From assembly GCF_001457475.1 (NCBI RefSeq), contig NZ_LN831029.1, forward strand, positions 3,782,001-3,846,000: a DNA stretch of 64,000 bases. The letters run 5' to 3'. This document shows, piece by piece, positions 1 to 9,316 of this stretch. The notes beneath the pieces were generated by a model. The model was not told the DNA's origin. It saw only the letters and a program-made list of their open reading frames with translations, and ran no database searches. The position numbers were made by a program, and so were the translations under genes. Every line of letters begins with the position of its first letter. Positions within the stretch are counted from its first letter, which is position 1. The stretch comes from Achromobacter xylosoxidans (GTDB lineage: Bacteria; Pseudomonadota; Gammaproteobacteria; Burkholderiales; Burkholderiaceae_B).

Positions 1-1
1 G

Positions 2-184
2 AGCTTCCTCGTACGCCCCAAGACTGTCTCCGCACTCTGGGAAGAGTTGAACAAGCATGACGTTGGCCCGGCTGCAATGCCTCGACGAATCACCTATGAC
101 TGGTTTCTGCTCGCGCTCGACCTCCTTTACGCGCTGGGAACCATTGAACTCGAAAGTGGCTTGGTGGCACGGAGGACCGCGTGA
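2..184 (+). CDS. C-terminal end of a small ABC-three-component middle component (MC6-like), partial
   Basis: An open frame enters from the left edge and ends at TGA 182-184, giving about 60 residues. They include the stretch ITYDWFLLALDLLYALGTIE, which resembles the short helical C-terminus of middle component 6 of ABC-3C systems. The stop overlaps the GTG start of the DUF2326 ATPase (GTGA), the tight coupling usual for an MC/ATPase pair. The start lies outside the window, so full length and any upstream effector cannot be seen. The identification rests mainly on the partner gene. Confidence 0.6.
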   Translation, partial: SFLVRPKTVSALWEELNKHDVGPAAMPRRITYDWFLLALDLLYALGTIELESGLVARRTA

Positions 185-1902
185 TTCACCACCTTTTCAG
201 CACGCTACCTAGCTTCAAGAATCTTGGAGAACTGAAGCCCGGCCTGAACGTACTGCTCGCCGAAAAGACCGAGGGGGCGACGACCAAGCAAACGCGCAAT
301 CGTGCCGGAAAAACCAGTTTCGTTGAGCTAGTGCATTTTCTGCTCGGCGCCGATGCTGGCCCAGAGTCCATTTTTCGTACGCCGGAGCTGGTCGAACAGA
401 CCTTCGGCATGGACTTTGATTTGAAGTCGGAACGCACGGTCGTCGAGCGCAGCGGCGGCTCCAAAGCCAAAATCTTTGTGACGGTCCCGCCTGCCGGCAA
501 GATCAAGTTCTCGGCCACCGAGTGGTGTACGTTCCTAGGCGAACAGATGTTTGGCCTCAGTAGCCTTGAAGCCGCAGGCAGCAAGCCGCCGTCTTTCCGG
601 TCGCTGTTTGCCTATTTTGTACGCCGGCAGGCAAGCGGTGCCTTCACGACGCCGGAAAAGCAGGCCGCGATGCAGGGAACCGGCGACATGCAGATGGCGC
701 TGATGTTCCTGCTCGGGCTGGACTGGCAGATTGCACGAGATTGGCAAGCAGTGCGCGATCGGGAAAAGACCCTTGAAGAGTTGAAGAAGGCGGCTGGGAA
801 CGGTGCCTTCGGTTCAATCATCGGCAAGGCCGCCGACTTGCGCACGGAGCTAACGATTCAGGAAGCTCGCCTCAAGAAGCTTCATGCAGAAATCGACACG
901 TTCCAGGTCTTGCCGGAGTACCGGGAACTGGAGGTCGAAAGCGCCAGCTTGACCCGCCAGCTCAACGAGCTGGCCAATGCGAACACCATCGATTTCTCTG
1001 CGATTCGCGACTTGGAAGGTGCGCTGGCCTCTGAGGTTCCGCCAGAACATGAAGATCTTCAGGCGGTCTATCAGGAAGCAGGCATCGTGCTACCCGGCTT
1101 GGTCAAGCGTCGCTACGAGGATGTTAAAAGCTTCCACGACTCAGTGGTTCGCAATCGCAAAGACTATCTATCTAGCGAGCTCGAAGCTGCAAGGCTGCGT
1201 ATCGAACTGCGAGACAGTAAGAAGGCCCAGCTCGATCAGCGGCGCGGCGAGATTCTTGGCATTCTCAAGAGTCATGGCGCACTCGAACAATTCCTCAAGC
1301 TGCAAGGCGAACTGGGGCGGCTAGAGTCGGAAGTGGAATTGCTGCGACAACGCTTTGAGGCCGCCGAGCAACTCGAAGGCACAAAGAACGAATTGGAGAT
1401 AGAGCGCAACCGCCTCACGATTCGCTTGCGCCGCGACTTTACTGAGCAGAAGGACCGACTCGCCGAAGCCATCGTCGCCTTCGAGGAAACCTCTCAACGA
1501 CTGTATGAGTCAGCCGGCAGCATGACGGTTGATGAAACCTCGAATGGTCCGATCTTCAAGTTTCCGATGCAGGGACAGCGCAGCAAGGGCATCAAGAATA
1601 TGCAGATCTTCTGCTTCGACATGATGCTTATGCGACTGTGCGCGGGCCGAAAGATCGGGCCCGGCTTCTTGATCCATGACAGCCATCTATTCGACGGCGT
1701 CGACGGCCGCCAGGTCATCAGTGCGTTGCGCCTGGGCTCGGAGATCGCGCAGGAGCTTGGCTTTCAGTACATCGTGACGATGAACGAAGACGATGCATTC
1801 AAGGAGATCATCGATGGCTTCGACTTGAATGACTATGTACTCCCTCAGCGGCTCACCGATGCCACGGAGGACGGCGGCTTGTTCGGCATACGTTTCGGAT
1901 AG
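181..1902 (+). CDS. DUF2326-type ABC ATPase of an ABC-three-component system
   Basis: The 573-residue protein has an SMC/RecN-like layout. A Walker A-like motif (RNRAGKTS, residues about 39-46) sits near the N-terminus. A long charged coiled-coil region spans roughly 190-440. The C-terminal ATPase half contains FCFDMMLMRL and FLIHDSHLFDG, typical of DUF2326 proteins. The start is GTG, overlapping the stop of the MC6-like gene, so the two are translationally coupled. DUF2326 ATPases are known from comparative genomics as the sensor/ATPase of ABC-3C conflict systems, paired with a small middle component and a variable effector. The effector is either left of the window or the downstream pair at 1966-4283. 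The substrate and trigger cannot be read from the sequence. Confidence 0.85.
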   Translation: MIHHLFSTLPSFKNLGELKPGLNVLLAEKTEGATTKQTRNRAGKTSFVELVHFLLGADAGPESIFRTPELVEQTFGMDFDLKSERTVVERSGGSKAKIFVTVPPAGKIKFSATEWCTFLGEQMFGLSSLEAAGSKPPSFRSLFAYFVRRQASGAFTTPEKQAAMQGTGDMQMALMFLLGLDWQIARDWQAVRDREKTLEELKKAAGNGAFGSIIGKAADLRTELTIQEARLKKLHAEIDTFQVLPEYRELEVESASLTRQLNELANANTIDFSAIRDLEGALASEVPPEHEDLQAVYQEAGIVLPGLVKRRYEDVKSFHDSVVRNRKDYLSSELEAARLRIELRDSKKAQLDQRRGEILGILKSHGALEQFLKLQGELGRLESEVELLRQRFEAAEQLEGTKNELEIERNRLTIRLRRDFTEQKDRLAEAIVAFEETSQRLYESAGSMTVDETSNGPIFKFPMQGQRSKGIKNMQIFCFDMMLMRLCAGRKIGPGFLIHDSHLFDGVDGRQVISALRLGSEIAQELGFQYIVTMNEDDAFKEIIDGFDLNDYVLPQRLTDATEDGGLFGIRFG

Positions 1903-1965
1903 AAGTAGAGTCACATAGGTTTGTTTTTAAGCGTGGCGCTCCTCTGGGGCTTAAAGGGATAAAGA

Positions 1966-3228
1966 ATGGACAAGAAGACAAAAGGATCTTGGCTGATCCA
2001 CCACACGAACAAGCTCCAGGGAGTGACCAACCAATCAGGTTACGAGAAGACCTACTTGGCTGGGAAAGCGGGAATACTTTTGTCGGCCATTTCCGCGAAT
2101 AAGGACAGCACTGTAAACAACGACAGGCTCTCTGTCCTAGCGAAAGCCGCCAACATCAACACGACATTTGAGCTGCCCAAGCTCATCGAAGTACTGGAGC
2201 AAAAGTCGCTTGTCGATAAGTCAGCCGGCGGAGTTGCAGTGCTTGGCGTAACCACCACTACAGCCCTGCAACACACCGCGGATCTGTTCGATTCACTCTC
2301 ACCGGCAACCAACGAAATCGCTTCGATTGCCCTCGCGGAGCGTGCCTCCGTCGCACCGATCCTTGCGAAAGATGTCGCGTCTGACTTGGCCGATACCTAC
2401 AAGATCGCAACTGGGGATCTGACGCAACTCTTCTCAGAGGCCGAACAAATTGGCTTTGTTGATGCGGAGAAGCTTGGGAACAACCAGACTTTGCTCTTCA
2501 ACGGGAATCTCTTTCGACGCGATACCACGCAGAAAATCAAAGCCGTCTTGGACTCATTAAATGTTGCCGAGCAATCGAAGCTGACCGAGCTTACCGAGAC
2601 GCTGAGAAAGAAGGCGTGCGTAACGACGGATTATGCAAAACAGTTCTTGGGTGATGCCCTCTTCCAAAAATTGACAGCGATTGGCCTGTTCGATGTTAGC
2701 GTAGTGAGCAACTCGACTGAAGACGTTGGCTTCCTTACTTTGCCCTCTGCGTTCTCAAAATATAGTAATTCCATGGTGGACGATGCTTTTGACCTTGCAA
2801 AAGCTTTCGTGAGTTCCGTCACCTACGGAATGACCAAGAGCTACTATGAACGCGGCCAGATTCAGATGGTTGATGCGCTGCTAGGAGCATTGGTCCGAGG
2901 CGAAAGTGTCGGACCGGTTCGCGCCATAGCAGAAGACTACAAAGTTCTCGAACTGAAAGGCGTGGTCGAAGTCAAACAAGGAATGAAGAAGGGGCGCTCT
3001 GGTCCGATGCTTCGCTTACTGAAGAAAGAGGTGGGCGAGCTGGCCTTGCAAGCCATCCGGCAGGGTGACGTTAGCGAGCACTCTTTGAACGCATTGCCGA
3101 CTGCTGCTGTAACTACATTCAATGGCCCAGAGCACAATCGTGAAAAGGCTCGAAGGACACAGACAAAGATGAGCCCTAAAGCGACCAATGACATGCTTTC
3201 CATCCTTCGAACGGGAGGTGGACTATGA
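1966..3228 (+). CDS. Uncharacterised 420-residue protein, first gene of a putative two-gene nuclease module
   Basis: I do not recognise a named family. The protein is soluble, has no signal peptide or membrane segment, and reads as a string of helical segments of winged-helix type. The C-terminus is basic (KARRTQTKMSPKATND). It has its own ribosome site (AGGGATAAAG) 63 bp after the ABC-3C ATPase. Its stop overlaps the start of the nuclease-like gene (ATGA at 3225), so the two are coupled. GC content is lower than in the chromosome. It could be the DNA-binding or sensor partner of the nuclease, or a further ABC-3C part. Both roles are inferred from position only. Confidence 0.6.
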   Translation: MDKKTKGSWLIHHTNKLQGVTNQSGYEKTYLAGKAGILLSAISANKDSTVNNDRLSVLAKAANINTTFELPKLIEVLEQKSLVDKSAGGVAVLGVTTTTALQHTADLFDSLSPATNEIASIALAERASVAPILAKDVASDLADTYKIATGDLTQLFSEAEQIGFVDAEKLGNNQTLLFNGNLFRRDTTQKIKAVLDSLNVAEQSKLTELTETLRKKACVTTDYAKQFLGDALFQKLTAIGLFDVSVVSNSTEDVGFLTLPSAFSKYSNSMVDDAFDLAKAFVSSVTYGMTKSYYERGQIQMVDALLGALVRGESVGPVRAIAEDYKVLELKGVVEVKQGMKKGRSGPMLRLLKKEVGELALQAIRQGDVSEHSLNALPTAAVTTFNGPEHNREKARRTQTKMSPKATNDMLSILRTGGGL

Positions 3229-4283
3229 GCAAAGGCAATCAAGATGTTCTGACCAAGGGGCCGAGAATGGAAGAGCTGCTTCGCAGCTATTTCCTTAAAA
3301 CCGGTTACTACGTTGTTCGCGGCGTCCCATTTATCTATGAAGGTTTTGATGTTACCGACATCGATCTTTGGCTGTACAGCCGCACATCTTCGGTATCCCG
3401 TGAGGTTGCCTTAGTTGACGCAAAGAATAAGAAAACCCCGCAAGCGATTGAACGCATTTTCTGGGTGCAGGGGCTGCGGGTCGCCACAAAGGCGACCAAT
3501 GCGATTGTGGCCACAACGGAAAAGCGCCAGGAGGTCAAGGACTTTGGCCGAGAGCTTGGCGTTCTGGTTCTTGATGGCGCCTTCCTCGGAAAGCTCGCCA
3601 AGTCGGAAGATCCAAATTCAGCGCGACTTTCTGATGAAGAGTTCTTTGCTCGAATTAATGACTACTCTTTGAGCAAATTGGATGGAGATTGGCGTGGGCG
3701 AATCGTTCTCTCCAAAAGCCTGCTAGCTAAGTCGCTATCTTTTGATAGCTGCAATGAGTGGCTTGGGCAGGGAAAGTTCTTCGCGGAACAATCGATGACA
3801 AAAGGAGCATCCAGAGAGACCGCTTTAAGATGCCTCTACCTCGTTTGCTCTTTCATCGCCGTCGCGGTCGATTACTCCATGAAGGAGCTCTCATTTCTTG
3901 AACAGTCCGAGCGAAGCGAACTAATAAAAGATGGATTCACCTATGGCTCCAGAGGTAGCTCTGGGCTTAAAAGGGTTTTGAATGTTGCAATGGGCTTGGT
4001 CGAAGAGCACGCGACTGACGGCCCAACAATATCGCGACAGGTCAGAACCAGCGTAGAGAAGCAATTGGCCCAGCTCAACACTGCAATATTGGGCGATTAC
4101 TTCTCAAAGAATGATGTCGCCCGGACACTGTTCGGCGCAGCGAGAGAATTCGAACAACTTGCTATGGCCAAGGAATTCAAGTCGCACGCGAGTGCGAGCA
4201 TCGAACTCCGCAGTACTTTGTTCTGCCTGCTCGACTACTGGGCTCTGGACAGGGTAAGGTTTTCGGAGGCCCTCGGAACCTAA
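3225..4283 (+). CDS. Predicted PD-(D/E)xK-like nuclease, second gene of the module
   Basis: The 352-residue protein has an N-terminal segment with a restriction-endonuclease signature. It shows a predicted helix, then DVTDIDLWLY (residues about 42-51), then ALVDAKNKK (62-70). The spacing D45/D47 ... D65-x-K67 fits a Mrr/Holliday-resolvase-like active site. After about residue 130 the protein is helical and not recognised. It is translationally coupled to the 420-residue gene (4 bp overlap). Its stop codon overlaps the stop of the convergent TIGR02391 remnant. The likely role is the DNA-cutting arm of a defence module. Nuclease activity is inferred from motif spacing alone. Confidence 0.65.
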   Translation: MSKGNQDVLTKGPRMEELLRSYFLKTGYYVVRGVPFIYEGFDVTDIDLWLYSRTSSVSREVALVDAKNKKTPQAIERIFWVQGLRVATKATNAIVATTEKRQEVKDFGRELGVLVLDGAFLGKLAKSEDPNSARLSDEEFFARINDYSLSKLDGDWRGRIVLSKSLLAKSLSFDSCNEWLGQGKFFAEQSMTKGASRETALRCLYLVCSFIAVAVDYSMKELSFLEQSERSELIKDGFTYGSRGSSGLKRVLNVAMGLVEEHATDGPTISRQVRTSVEKQLAQLNTAILGDYFSKNDVARTLFGAAREFEQLAMAKEFKSHASASIELRSTLFCLLDYWALDRVRFSEALGT

Positions 4284-4477
4284 GCACCACTACCGGAAGC
4301 TGCGCCTATTTTTGTCGTGCCATCCAGCTTCCGGTGAATCAGCGATACAAGGGTCAGGATGTCCAGTGCGTCTTGTTCAGACATAGGCCAGTTCGTCTTG
4401 GGCGCATGGGCAAGTGGATTGCGGACGGCTCCGAACAGCCCGATCAGCAAGTTGGCAAAGCCTTTCTGCTCACTCTT
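4280..4477 (-). pseudogene. C-terminal piece of a TIGR02391-family protein cut off by the IS21-family element
   Basis: Read leftward, this piece encodes SEQKGFANLLIGLFGAVRNP followed by LAHAPK and ends SLIHRKLDG...*, stopping at 4280-4282. The RNPxAH motif near the end is the hallmark of TIGR02391 proteins. It is the missing end of the gene that starts at 7736. Removing the insertion sequence and one 7 bp target copy joins the two parts in frame (…ESEK|SEQKGF…) to give a 274-residue protein of normal family length. Confidence 0.9.
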
Positions 4478-4567
4478 TGTTAGTGCCAGTGCAAACGTGA
4501 TCAGCAGTGCCAGTCGAACATTGACCAGGGGCTAAAGCTGGTTCCATTAGAAACCAGCTGTGGATAA

Positions 4568-5464
4568 CTATAGGGTGGATGCTTCGGTAGGGCCTCCTTT
4601 TTTTGAACTGGTGGTTGGTATTGCCGAGCCGTCAGGCGAGGCCCCTTCCTCCGCGGTCTCGCTAACCTGGGCGGCCACTGCCTTCTTGGTCTGCTCACGA
4701 GCCTTGATGCGCCCCTTGGCTTCGTGCGTGCTGTGGCGGAAGCGGTAGGACTCGTTGCCGGTCTCGATGATGTGGCAGTGATGGGTCAAGCGATCCAGCA
4801 ACGCGGTGGTCATCTTGGCATCGCCGAACACCGTGGACCACTCCGCGAACGTCAGGTTGGTGGTGATCATCACGCTGGTGTGCTCGTACAGCTTGGACAG
4901 CAGGTGGAACAACAAGGCGCCACCGGCCTGGCTGAAGGGCAGGTAACCTAACTCGTCGAGCACGACCAGGTCCATGCGCACCAGACTCATGGCGATGCGT
5001 CCGGCACGGCCCTGGCTCTTCTCATGCTCCAGGGCATTGACCAGATCGACCGTGGAGTAGAACCGCACTCGCTTGGCGTGCCGGGTGAGCCCAGCAATTC
5101 CCAGCGCCGTGGCCAGGTGGGTTTTGCCGGTGCCTGGGCCGCCGACCAGCACCACGTTCTGCGCATCCTGCGTGAACGAGAGGTCCGCCAGTTTCTGGAT
5201 CAACGCGCGGTCGACCGGCGCAACGGTGAAGTCGAACCCAGCCAGGTCGCGGTGCATCGGGAAGCGTGCCGCCTTCATCTGGTGGGCGATGGATCGCATC
5301 GCCCGATCAGCATCTTCAGCCTGCAGCAGGTGCTCCACCAGCCAGCGTGATGCAGCCAAGGCCGTATCGCCGCCTTGCTCCGTCAGATCGGCCCAAGCCG
5401 TGGCCATGCCGTTGAGCCGCAGCGCCTTCAGTTGGGCCTGTACATCGATGGAGGTCTCACGCAT
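4568..5464 (-). CDS. istB: IS21-family helper ATPase IstB
   Basis: The 298-residue protein is a DnaA/AAA+-type ATPase that assists IstA in target selection and strand transfer. Visible motifs are Walker A ([14 protein letters not shown], about residues 108-121) and a Walker B-like [13 protein letters not shown] (about 168-180). Length is slightly above the usual 250-260 residues because of a C-terminal tail rich in Ala, Lys and Ser. It overlaps istA by 8 bp, the usual istAB arrangement. Confidence 0.95.
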   Translation of the reverse strand: MRETSIDVQAQLKALRLNGMATAWADLTEQGGDTALAASRWLVEHLLQAEDADRAMRSIAHQMKAARFPMHRDLAGFDFTVAPVDRALIQKLADLSFTQDAQNVVLVGGPGTGKTHLATALGIAGLTRHAKRVRFYSTVDLVNALEHEKSQGRAGRIAMSLVRMDLVVLDELGYLPFSQAGGALLFHLLSKLYEHTSVMITTNLTFAEWSTVFGDAKMTTALLDRLTHHCHIIETGNESYRFRHSTHEAKGRIKAREQTKKAVAAQVSETAEEGASPDGSAIPTTSSKKGGPTEASTL

Positions 5465-6998
5465 GGCCCACCTCCTGCCCGCCTAGATGATCCTGGTGGG
5501 TGGGGCGCAGCCGGTCATAACGCGCGGTATCGGCCTTGGGCGCCTGGGTGAGTTGCAAGGACGTCTGCGCCTGCGCCGGCGTGGCCGGGTTGTTCAAGCG
5601 GGCCAGCACGTTGCGCACGTGTTCCACGCTAATGCTGCCGCTGGGGGTCCTGCCTTCGAGTACCAGCTCGATGGCCACCAGCACCGCTTCCAGCCCGGCC
5701 TGCGGCACCACGGCCAGCACCTGTGCCATGACCCGGTCTCCTCCAGGATGCCTGAGCAGCGACTGGCGCAAACGCAGCAACGGCGCCGGCAGGTCCAGGA
5801 ACGGCGTGCCGTTGCGCAAGGCGCCCGGTTTGCGCTGCACCAGGTCGATGTAGTGCTGCCAATCGTAGCTGGTCTGGCCGCTGCCCGGCAGCCGGGCGTG
5901 ACTCGCGACGATGGCGTCCGCGGCCGCCACATCGATTCGCTCGGGATAGACGCGGGTGCTGACGATGTGGCCGGCCCACTCGCACGGCACGGAATAGCGG
6001 TTGCGAGCGGCAGCCACCAGGCAGGTGCTGCTGACCCGGGCCAACCGTTCGACGTAGCCGTCGAAGGGGGCCGGCATGGACATGAGGTGAGGCTTCTCCA
6101 ACTCCCACATCTCGGCCACGGTGAACTGCCGATGGATCGGGTGCGTGGTGTCGCTCCACACCGAACGACATCGCTCGCTCAGCCAGGCATTGAGTTCGAT
6201 GAACGAGCCGAAGCGACGGGTCGCGGCTTCGATCCAGATGCGCCTGCGGCTGTCCTGCACGTTCTTCTCCACCACCCCCTTCTCCCAGCCCGAGGCGACG
6301 TTGCAGAAGTCGGCATCGAACAGGTAGTGACTGCACATGGCTGCGAAGCGCGCGTTGACGGTGCGCTGCTTGCCACGCTGCACCTTGTCCACAGCGGTGC
6401 GCATGTTGTCGTAGATGCCGCGTCGGGTGACGCCACCAAGTGCCTGGAACGAGCGTGTGTGCGCGTCGAACAGCATCTCATGGCCCTGGCTGGGGTAGGC
6501 CACCAGCCAGAAGGCCCGGCTGGCGCACAGCTTCAGGTGCGCCACTTGCACGTTGTAGAACACACCGCCGACGAGCATGGCTTCGACGCTCCAGTCGAAC
6601 TGGAAGGCCTCGCCCAGCTCGAAGCTCATCGGAACGAACGCCTTGGCCGGACTGGCTGCGGACTCCACCCGCCAGCGCCGGATGTAGTCGGTGACGGCGC
6701 TGTAGCCGCCGCGATAGCCCTGGGCCTGTATCTGAGCAAACAAAGCTCGGCCGCTGCGCCGTCCCTGCTTGGGGCGATGGCTGTCGGTCGTGAGCGCTTG
6801 ATGCAGGATCGGCTCGAACGCAGTTAGCTTGCCATCGAGCTTCACCCGCTCGTACTTCGGCACAACATCGCCGGGCGCCTTGAGCCACTTCTTGACCGTG
6901 TTGCGCGACAGGCCTGTGCGCTTTGCGATCTCGCTGAGAGAGAGTTGGTCGCGCAGCCTCATGCGCCTGACCTTGCCAATCATGTCCATGGTGATCAC
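5457..6998 (-). CDS. istA: IS21-family transposase IstA
   Basis: The 513-residue DDE transposase has an N-terminal helix-turn-helix ([20 protein letters not shown]). The catalytic core follows: the first Asp lies in AFQFDWS, the second in GIYDNM, and the Glu region in [14 protein letters not shown]. Several ATG codons occur in the first six residues. The annotated start is the most upstream and the true one may be the third or fifth residue. The gene is intact and followed by overlapping istB, so the element appears competent. Confidence 0.95.
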   Translation of the reverse strand: MITMDMIGKVRRMRLRDQLSLSEIAKRTGLSRNTVKKWLKAPGDVVPKYERVKLDGKLTAFEPILHQALTTDSHRPKQGRRSGRALFAQIQAQGYRGGYSAVTDYIRRWRVESAASPAKAFVPMSFELGEAFQFDWSVEAMLVGGVFYNVQVAHLKLCASRAFWLVAYPSQGHEMLFDAHTRSFQALGGVTRRGIYDNMRTAVDKVQRGKQRTVNARFAAMCSHYLFDADFCNVASGWEKGVVEKNVQDSRRRIWIEAATRRFGSFIELNAWLSERCRSVWSDTTHPIHRQFTVAEMWELEKPHLMSMPAPFDGYVERLARVSSTCLVAAARNRYSVPCEWAGHIVSTRVYPERIDVAAADAIVASHARLPGSGQTSYDWQHYIDLVQRKPGALRNGTPFLDLPAPLLRLRQSLLRHPGGDRVMAQVLAVVPQAGLEAVLVAIELVLEGRTPSGSISVEHVRNVLARLNNPATPAQAQTSLQLTQAPKADTARYDRLRPTHQDHLGGQEVGHA

Positions 6999-7102
6999 CT
7001 TGAATCCCCTGCTGAAATTCTCAGCAGGTCAGTGGAACACCCTGGTCAATATTGGATTGGCACTTTGCGGTTTAGCTGGTCAAGATTGCATCGGCACCAA
7101 CA

Positions 7103-7736
7103 CACTCTTCTCAGACTCTGTCGTGAGCGGCCCCAAGGCCAAAATGGGCTGCTGGCCTGCGAATGCTTTGTTCACAAGCTCAGCGCCATCGCCGTTCAGA
7201 CCTGATAGCAGGCGAATCCGCTCTGCAACGCCTTTCGTTGCCTCGAAGACCGCATGGAAATAGTTTTCGTCCAGCAACTCGGCGCGGCAGTAGTCCAGCA
7301 CTTCCGCATGCACGATGCGACTTTCCAGCGCAGCCTTCAGTCGCCCCGCGCGGGCCCGCGCGGCATCGAGCGTTGTGGCCTTGTCGGCGTGCGCGACCTT
7401 GCCATCTTCGCGCACGTAGAAGCCGGAGAAGGCTAGGACGACGTTGAGTTCGTCGCGCCGCCATGCAAACGCCGCGGCGTCGCGGGCGTAGCTCACCGGG
7501 TTCATCGCGCGGTTGATAAACATGATGAGATGGTTGCCGAGCTGATGCTGGTTCTGCGCACCGGCCAGCGCATTGAACAGGCGCTTCCACTTGGTCATGC
7601 CAGGAGACGGATCTGCCACCTCGACCTCTTGCAGCAGCCGCTCGATCTGTGTTCCGCTCAAACCGCGCTCGGTATCGGCGAGGACGCGGCAGGCGGCCTC
7701 AAGGTGCTGCGAGCTGAAGGGTGGAATACGTGTCAT
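7103..7736 (-). pseudogene. N-terminal piece of a TIGR02391-family protein, disrupted by IS21-family insertion
   Basis: The start is ATG at 7736, 22 bp after the stop of the upstream nuclease-like gene and preceded by an AAGG ribosome site. The earlier in-frame ATG at 7883 lies inside that upstream gene and is not used. The sequence begins MTRIPPFSSQHLEAACRVLA and runs to ALGPLTTESEKS before entering the IS. TIGR02391 (Ymh-like) proteins are a small, mostly unstudied family found on mobile DNA, often beside restriction-type genes. Here the protein would lose its conserved C-terminal RNPxAH region, so the third member of this operon is probably inactive. Confidence 0.9.
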
Positions 7737-7758
7737 GAGTTCTTTACCTTTCCGCCCC

Positions 7759-8250
7759 TCAGGCCCATTCAAGCACGGTGATGATCGCCTGCCCCTCCGT
7801 GCCAACCTCCACAAACAGGGCATGCTCATAGCCAAGCTGCTGCTTGTAGCCCTTAAGTTTCCGAAGGTCGATCTGTCGGTCAATGCGGCTCGTTGACTTC
7901 TTGAACTCCAAGACCAAATGGTTGTTTTTCGTTCCCCGCCGGTGAACGATCACATCTGGAAATACGGTCTTCGCCTCATCATCCTCGCTGTCCGGATAAA
8001 GCTCCAGATGTCCGAGCCGCTTTGGTTCGATACCATCGCGGTTGTATTCGCAATCTACGGTCCAATCAGGGAAATGCTGTTGGAGATACATCGCGAAGCG
8101 AAAAGTGATGGATCGTTCGTTAGCGTCGATGCCGAGCAAGTCATGGTCAGCGTCCAGTAGTTTGGACAACGCGCGTGCCACAGCCTTGCCTGGCTGATGA
8201 TGGTTGAGATACTGAATTTGATCTTTGGACAATGCCATTGCCGTGCTCAC
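7759..8250 (-). CDS. Small PD-(D/E)xK-like nuclease-fold protein
   Basis: The 163-residue protein contains FPDVIVHRRG (residues 97-106) and HLVLEFKK (111-118). That is the PD ... ExK pair of restriction-endonuclease-fold proteins, with Asp99, Glu115 and Lys117 as candidate metal-binding and catalytic residues. It is the middle gene of a three-gene minus-strand operon. The Mrr-like gene ends directly at its start (stop at 8251) and the TIGR02391-like gene begins 22 bp after it. It may cleave DNA or act as a non-catalytic partner. No family name is claimed. Confidence 0.7.
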   Translation of the reverse strand: MSTAMALSKDQIQYLNHHQPGKAVARALSKLLDADHDLLGIDANERSITFRFAMYLQQHFPDWTVDCEYNRDGIEPKRLGHLELYPDSEDDEAKTVFPDVIVHRRGTKNNHLVLEFKKSTSRIDRQIDLRKLKGYKQQLGYEHALFVEVGTEGQAIITVLEWA

Positions 8251-9189
8251 CTACTGAAGACTCACGTCAAAGGACGCATGCACCAATCCAAACGTCGTCA
8301 AAATTTTCCGCCTGGCTTCGTCCAGTTCGTCGGCAACGCGATGCGTGAGGATGTACGTAGGGCAATTCGGCTGACCGCACCGGCAGCGACTTATCTCCCC
8401 ATCCTTGAGACGGGTCACGAAGATGCGACGCAGGTCGTCGACTTGGCGAACCACCTTTGCAAGCACCGCTTGGATGCGTTGATCTCGAAGATGGTGAATA
8501 GAGGGGATGCGCCTGATGTCATCGCCCTCGCGCGTCCGCCACACGCCAGTGTTGAGCGCGCCAATAGTGTCTTCAATCGCCTGCTGAAAAGCGGGCAGAG
8601 AACTTTCCTGCTGAAATGGCGTGCGAAAGGCCGGCCGATCGAATACGGCCGCCATTAGTTGCAGTGCATCGGTATCCGATAGATCGGGGAAGTCGTCAAC
8701 GAATTTTCGGATGTCCGTCTCGGCATCGGGAAACTCGGTTCCTTGGACAAAGCGATGCAGCAGGTATTCTGCGCGGAGCCGGATATTTTCCTCGAACTCA
8801 ACACCCGACCAGATCGTCACATGGGCAACACCGAGCGAGGCTGCGGCTTCCTCGATCCGACCACGGCTCGTGTCCGAAACTGCTCCCCGAGAGACGATTT
8901 TGAAGGCATCTGGCGTCCCGCCTGCGGCCTTGACCGCTTTGGACATGTCGCCTTTGGCCTTCGCCAATGTCAGCGTGTCCCGGTTCGCGCATTGGATGAT
9001 GGTCTTGCGAGCCGGCTGGTCATCGAACTGTTCGATGCCGGCAATGTCACGCCCTTGGTCGCCGCCAGATTGACCATGCCAAACCAGATCGCGCCAACCA
9101 GCACGCACATGGTATGCAAAGACAAGGCGCTCGAACTGGATGCCGCTGTAATCCTCAAAATGGATTGGAGAAACTGTCACCGTCGCCAT
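8251..9189 (-). CDS. Mrr-like restriction endonuclease-fold protein
   Basis: The 312-residue product, counted from ATG 9189, starts with an Mrr-like core: FERLVFAYHVRAGW, then GGDQGRDI (42-49), then TIIQCAN (63-69). Typical Mrr-type sites read (D/E)xGxD ... QxK. Here the expected Lys is replaced in QCAN, so catalytic competence is doubtful or another residue compensates. A CxCxxxxC cluster (CRCGQPNC, about 269-276) near the C-terminus could bind zinc. The ATG at 9189 follows a strong AGGGCAGGGAC ribosome site and is preferred over the ATG at 9216. It is the first gene of an operon with the nuclease-like and TIGR02391-like genes. Confidence 0.7.
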   Translation of the reverse strand: MATVTVSPIHFEDYSGIQFERLVFAYHVRAGWRDLVWHGQSGGDQGRDIAGIEQFDDQPARKTIIQCANRDTLTLAKAKGDMSKAVKAAGGTPDAFKIVSRGAVSDTSRGRIEEAAASLGVAHVTIWSGVEFEENIRLRAEYLLHRFVQGTEFPDAETDIRKFVDDFPDLSDTDALQLMAAVFDRPAFRTPFQQESSLPAFQQAIEDTIGALNTGVWRTREGDDIRRIPSIHHLRDQRIQAVLAKVVRQVDDLRRIFVTRLKDGEISRCRCGQPNCPTYILTHRVADELDEARRKILTTFGLVHASFDVSLQ

Positions 9190-9316
9190 GTCCCTGCCCT
9201 TTCCGTAGTTATCCATTCTTCAGTACGCCTCACTACGCCCCAACGAGTTTCACCGATAGCCAATGAAAGCCACCATTACTTCATGGTTTGCGGCATCAAC
9301 ACTCATGGAGTGCGAT

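Larger units (their letters stand above)
4478..7102. mobile_element. Complete IS21-family insertion sequence, 2,625 bp
   Basis: The element carries istA and istB, overlapping and both on the minus strand. Its ends are imperfect inverted repeats beginning TGTTRGTGCC. The left end reads TGTTAGTGCCAGTGCAA and the right end, on the minus strand, TGTTGGTGCCGATGCAA. It is flanked by an exact 7 bp direct repeat CACTCTT (4471-4477 and 7103-7109), a duplication size normal for IS21 elements. It splits a TIGR02391-like gene. Both ORFs are full length and the target duplication is intact, which points to a recent insertion. Confidence 0.95.

Noticed and set aside
5487..6827. 446-residue frame opposite istA
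   Set aside because: Shadow of the transposase gene inside a well-defined IS.
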